Assembly: GCA_012520835.1 (NCBI GenBank)
Contig: JAAYNN010000119.1
Coordinates: forward strand, 1 to 6,126
Length of the DNA stretch: 6,126 nt
DNA from: Dehalococcoidales bacterium
Lineage (GTDB): Bacteria > Chloroflexota > Dehalococcoidia > Dehalococcoidales > UBA5627
Reading direction: 5' to 3'
This document shows, piece by piece, positions 5,284 through 6,126 of the stretch (its first letter is position 1; the number at the start of each line of letters is the position of its first letter). Both the position numbers and the translations under genes were made by a program. The notes below the pieces were generated by a model. That model worked only from the letters and a program-made list of their open reading frames with translations. It was not told the DNA's origin and made no database searches.

Positions 5284-5850
5284 CTATAGCTCCCCGCTCC
5301 TCAAATCCTCGATGAACGGCTGGTAGGCCAGCCTGACCGGGTCGTCAGGCGACAGATGCGGATTAATAACCAGGTTATAGTAATCCTGCGCGATTTGCCC
5401 CTGCTGCTCACGGTTGAAATTGCAGAAACGTTTACCGGCAGCCCTGTCCTGAACCAGCTGTTCCCAGCCGCCGTAGCCATAACCTTCATTCATCTGCGCC
5501 CTCAGCGCCTGCGGGATATAGAGGCAGCCGATTTTTTCGAACTGAAAAACGTGTACCAGTTCATGGACGACGATATCCAGTTCCTCTCTTGAATACCCGC
5601 TTTTTTTCGGAAAATTGATGGTATGAAAGAGGGTAAATGCCCGGTTGCCGTTGAATTTAAAGACGATGGAGAGAAACCTGCCCTCCCCCACCCTGACTTT
5701 ATCATAGCGGATGGCATTTGCACCGAGTACGCTTGCAGCGGCGGATAATTCGGAAGCCTTAAGAATGCTGACCGAGACAAGCAAATGCCAGATTTTCTCG
5801 ACTACCTGCGGCAGGCATATTTTATCCAAGAATTTACAGAGTGCTTCCAT
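5284..5850 (-). CDS. Small zincin-like putative metallopeptidase (HExxH protein)
   Basis: The 188-residue protein contains HELVHVFQ (96-103), an HExxH zinc motif inside a helix, preceded by a hydrophobic/acidic run as in zincins. Other landmarks resemble the small Vgr-associated / DUF4157-like zincin group: ASVLGANAIRYDKVRVGEG (39-57), a strand pair before a TINFP turn (77-81), and NREQQGQIAQDYY (146-158). Glu130 in WEQLVQD is a possible third zinc ligand. No signal peptide or clear membrane helix is visible, so it is probably cytoplasmic unless exported by another route. No phage, contractile-tail or toxin genes are next to it. The only reasonable start is the ATG at 5850, although its ribosome binding site is poor. 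Hydrolase activity is likely from the intact HExxH; substrate unknown. Exact family assignment is uncertain. Confidence 0.5.
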   Translation of the reverse strand: MEALCKFLDKICLPQVVEKIWHLLVSVSILKASELSAAASVLGANAIRYDKVRVGEGRFLSIVFKFNGNRAFTLFHTINFPKKSGYSREELDIVVHELVHVFQFEKIGCLYIPQALRAQMNEGYGYGGWEQLVQDRAAGKRFCNFNREQQGQIAQDYYNLVINPHLSPDDPVRLAYQPFIEDLRSGEL

Positions 5851-5885
5851 ATTTCAGACCGTTAACGATACTGGCCGGATACGCA

Positions 5886-5916
5886 CTTATACTAATATCA
5901 GAGCATCCGCTGTCAA
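5886..5916 (-). promoter_or_regulatory. Probable promoter of the zincin gene
   Basis: On the minus strand TTGACA (complement of 5911-5916) precedes TATAAG (complement of 5886-5891) with a 19-base spacer. The -35 is perfect and the -10 has one mismatch, but the spacer is longer than ideal. Predicted leader is about 30 bases. Confidence 0.5.
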
Positions 5917-6006
5917 GATGCAAATTGATGTTTGATTCTGCTAAAAGTGTGCCATCAAAGCGAATTTGTTAATATTGACGATAATAATGGTTTTTCGCGG
6001 AAAATA

Positions 6007-6035
6007 TTGCCGAAGACGGCATTATGTCCTATAAT
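6007..6035 (+). promoter_or_regulatory. Promoter of the right-edge gene with overlapping inverted repeat
   Basis: TTGCCG (6007-6012), a 17-base spacer and TATAAT (6030-6035) form a good housekeeping promoter about 35 bases before the ATG at 6071. TGCCG (6008-6012) and CGGCA (6017-6021) form a 5-bp inverted repeat over the -35 region, a possible operator. Confidence 0.5.
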
Positions 6036-6070
6036 CAGGAATAGTCATATAGTACTGGAGACCTGAAACA

Positions 6071-6126
6071 ATGGAAATTAAAAAAAATCCGCCCAGACGA
6101 ACTGCCTTTATCTGCCTGGGCATCGC
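6071..6126 (+). CDS. Start of an unidentified gene (3' end outside window)
   Basis: Only 18 complete codons are present: MEIKKNPPRRTAFICLGI. GGAG at 6057-6060 lies 10 bases upstream, and a good promoter (6007-6035) precedes it, so a real gene start is likely. The beginning is basic (KK, RR) and then turns hydrophobic, which would suit a membrane or exported protein, but the visible part is too short to name a family or to exclude a soluble protein. It is transcribed divergently from the zincin gene, with 220 bases between them. Confidence 0.5.
   Translation, partial: MEIKKNPPRRTAFICLGI

Overview
The window reads as ordinary bacterial chromosome, probably from an anaerobe. A Tat-dependent lipoprotein, iron/cobalamin-type binding proteins, a DUF4491 membrane protein and a DegV protein together fit Dehalococcoidia-like Chloroflexota. 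This is an inference from protein style only; a clostridial relative is not excluded. There are no tRNA or rRNA genes, CRISPR arrays or transposase genes.

Layout. (1) Positions 1-491 hold the C-terminal lobe of an ABC transporter solute-binding protein, cut by the window edge and closed by a hairpin terminator. (2) Positions 686-2726 hold a second, complete solute-binding protein (a Tat lipoprotein with a long Thr-rich linker) and, 16 bases later, a class I SAM-dependent methyltransferase; the two look like one operon. (3) Positions 2727-3217 contain no credible protein gene. They carry two tandem promoter / U-rich tract / strong hairpin units that I read as two candidate small RNAs. The second has a perfect TTGACA-17-TATAAT promoter with an extended -10. 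(4) A DUF4491 three-helix membrane protein (minus strand) and a MarR-type regulator (plus strand) diverge from an AT-rich region with several inverted repeats. (5) The MarR gene is followed by a DegV/FakB-type fatty-acid-binding protein gene, probably co-transcribed. (6) A small zincin-like protein with an HELVH motif lies convergent to degV, with a hairpin between them that could stop transcription from both sides. (7) At the right edge a new plus-strand gene begins behind a good promoter.

How the parts may work together. The binding proteins would capture a chelated metal or corrinoid outside the membrane; permease and ATPase genes are not in view. The methyltransferase next to the second binding protein may act on the same ligand or its biosynthesis, but nothing in the sequence shows the substrate. 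MarR plus DegV suggests local control of exogenous fatty-acid use, again by inference. By eye, the 686-2726 operon is clearly AT-richer (about 33-37% G+C in most sampled lines) than the genes on either side (about 50-55%), so it may have a different history. The most unusual part is the tandem small-RNA locus at about 2746-3070.
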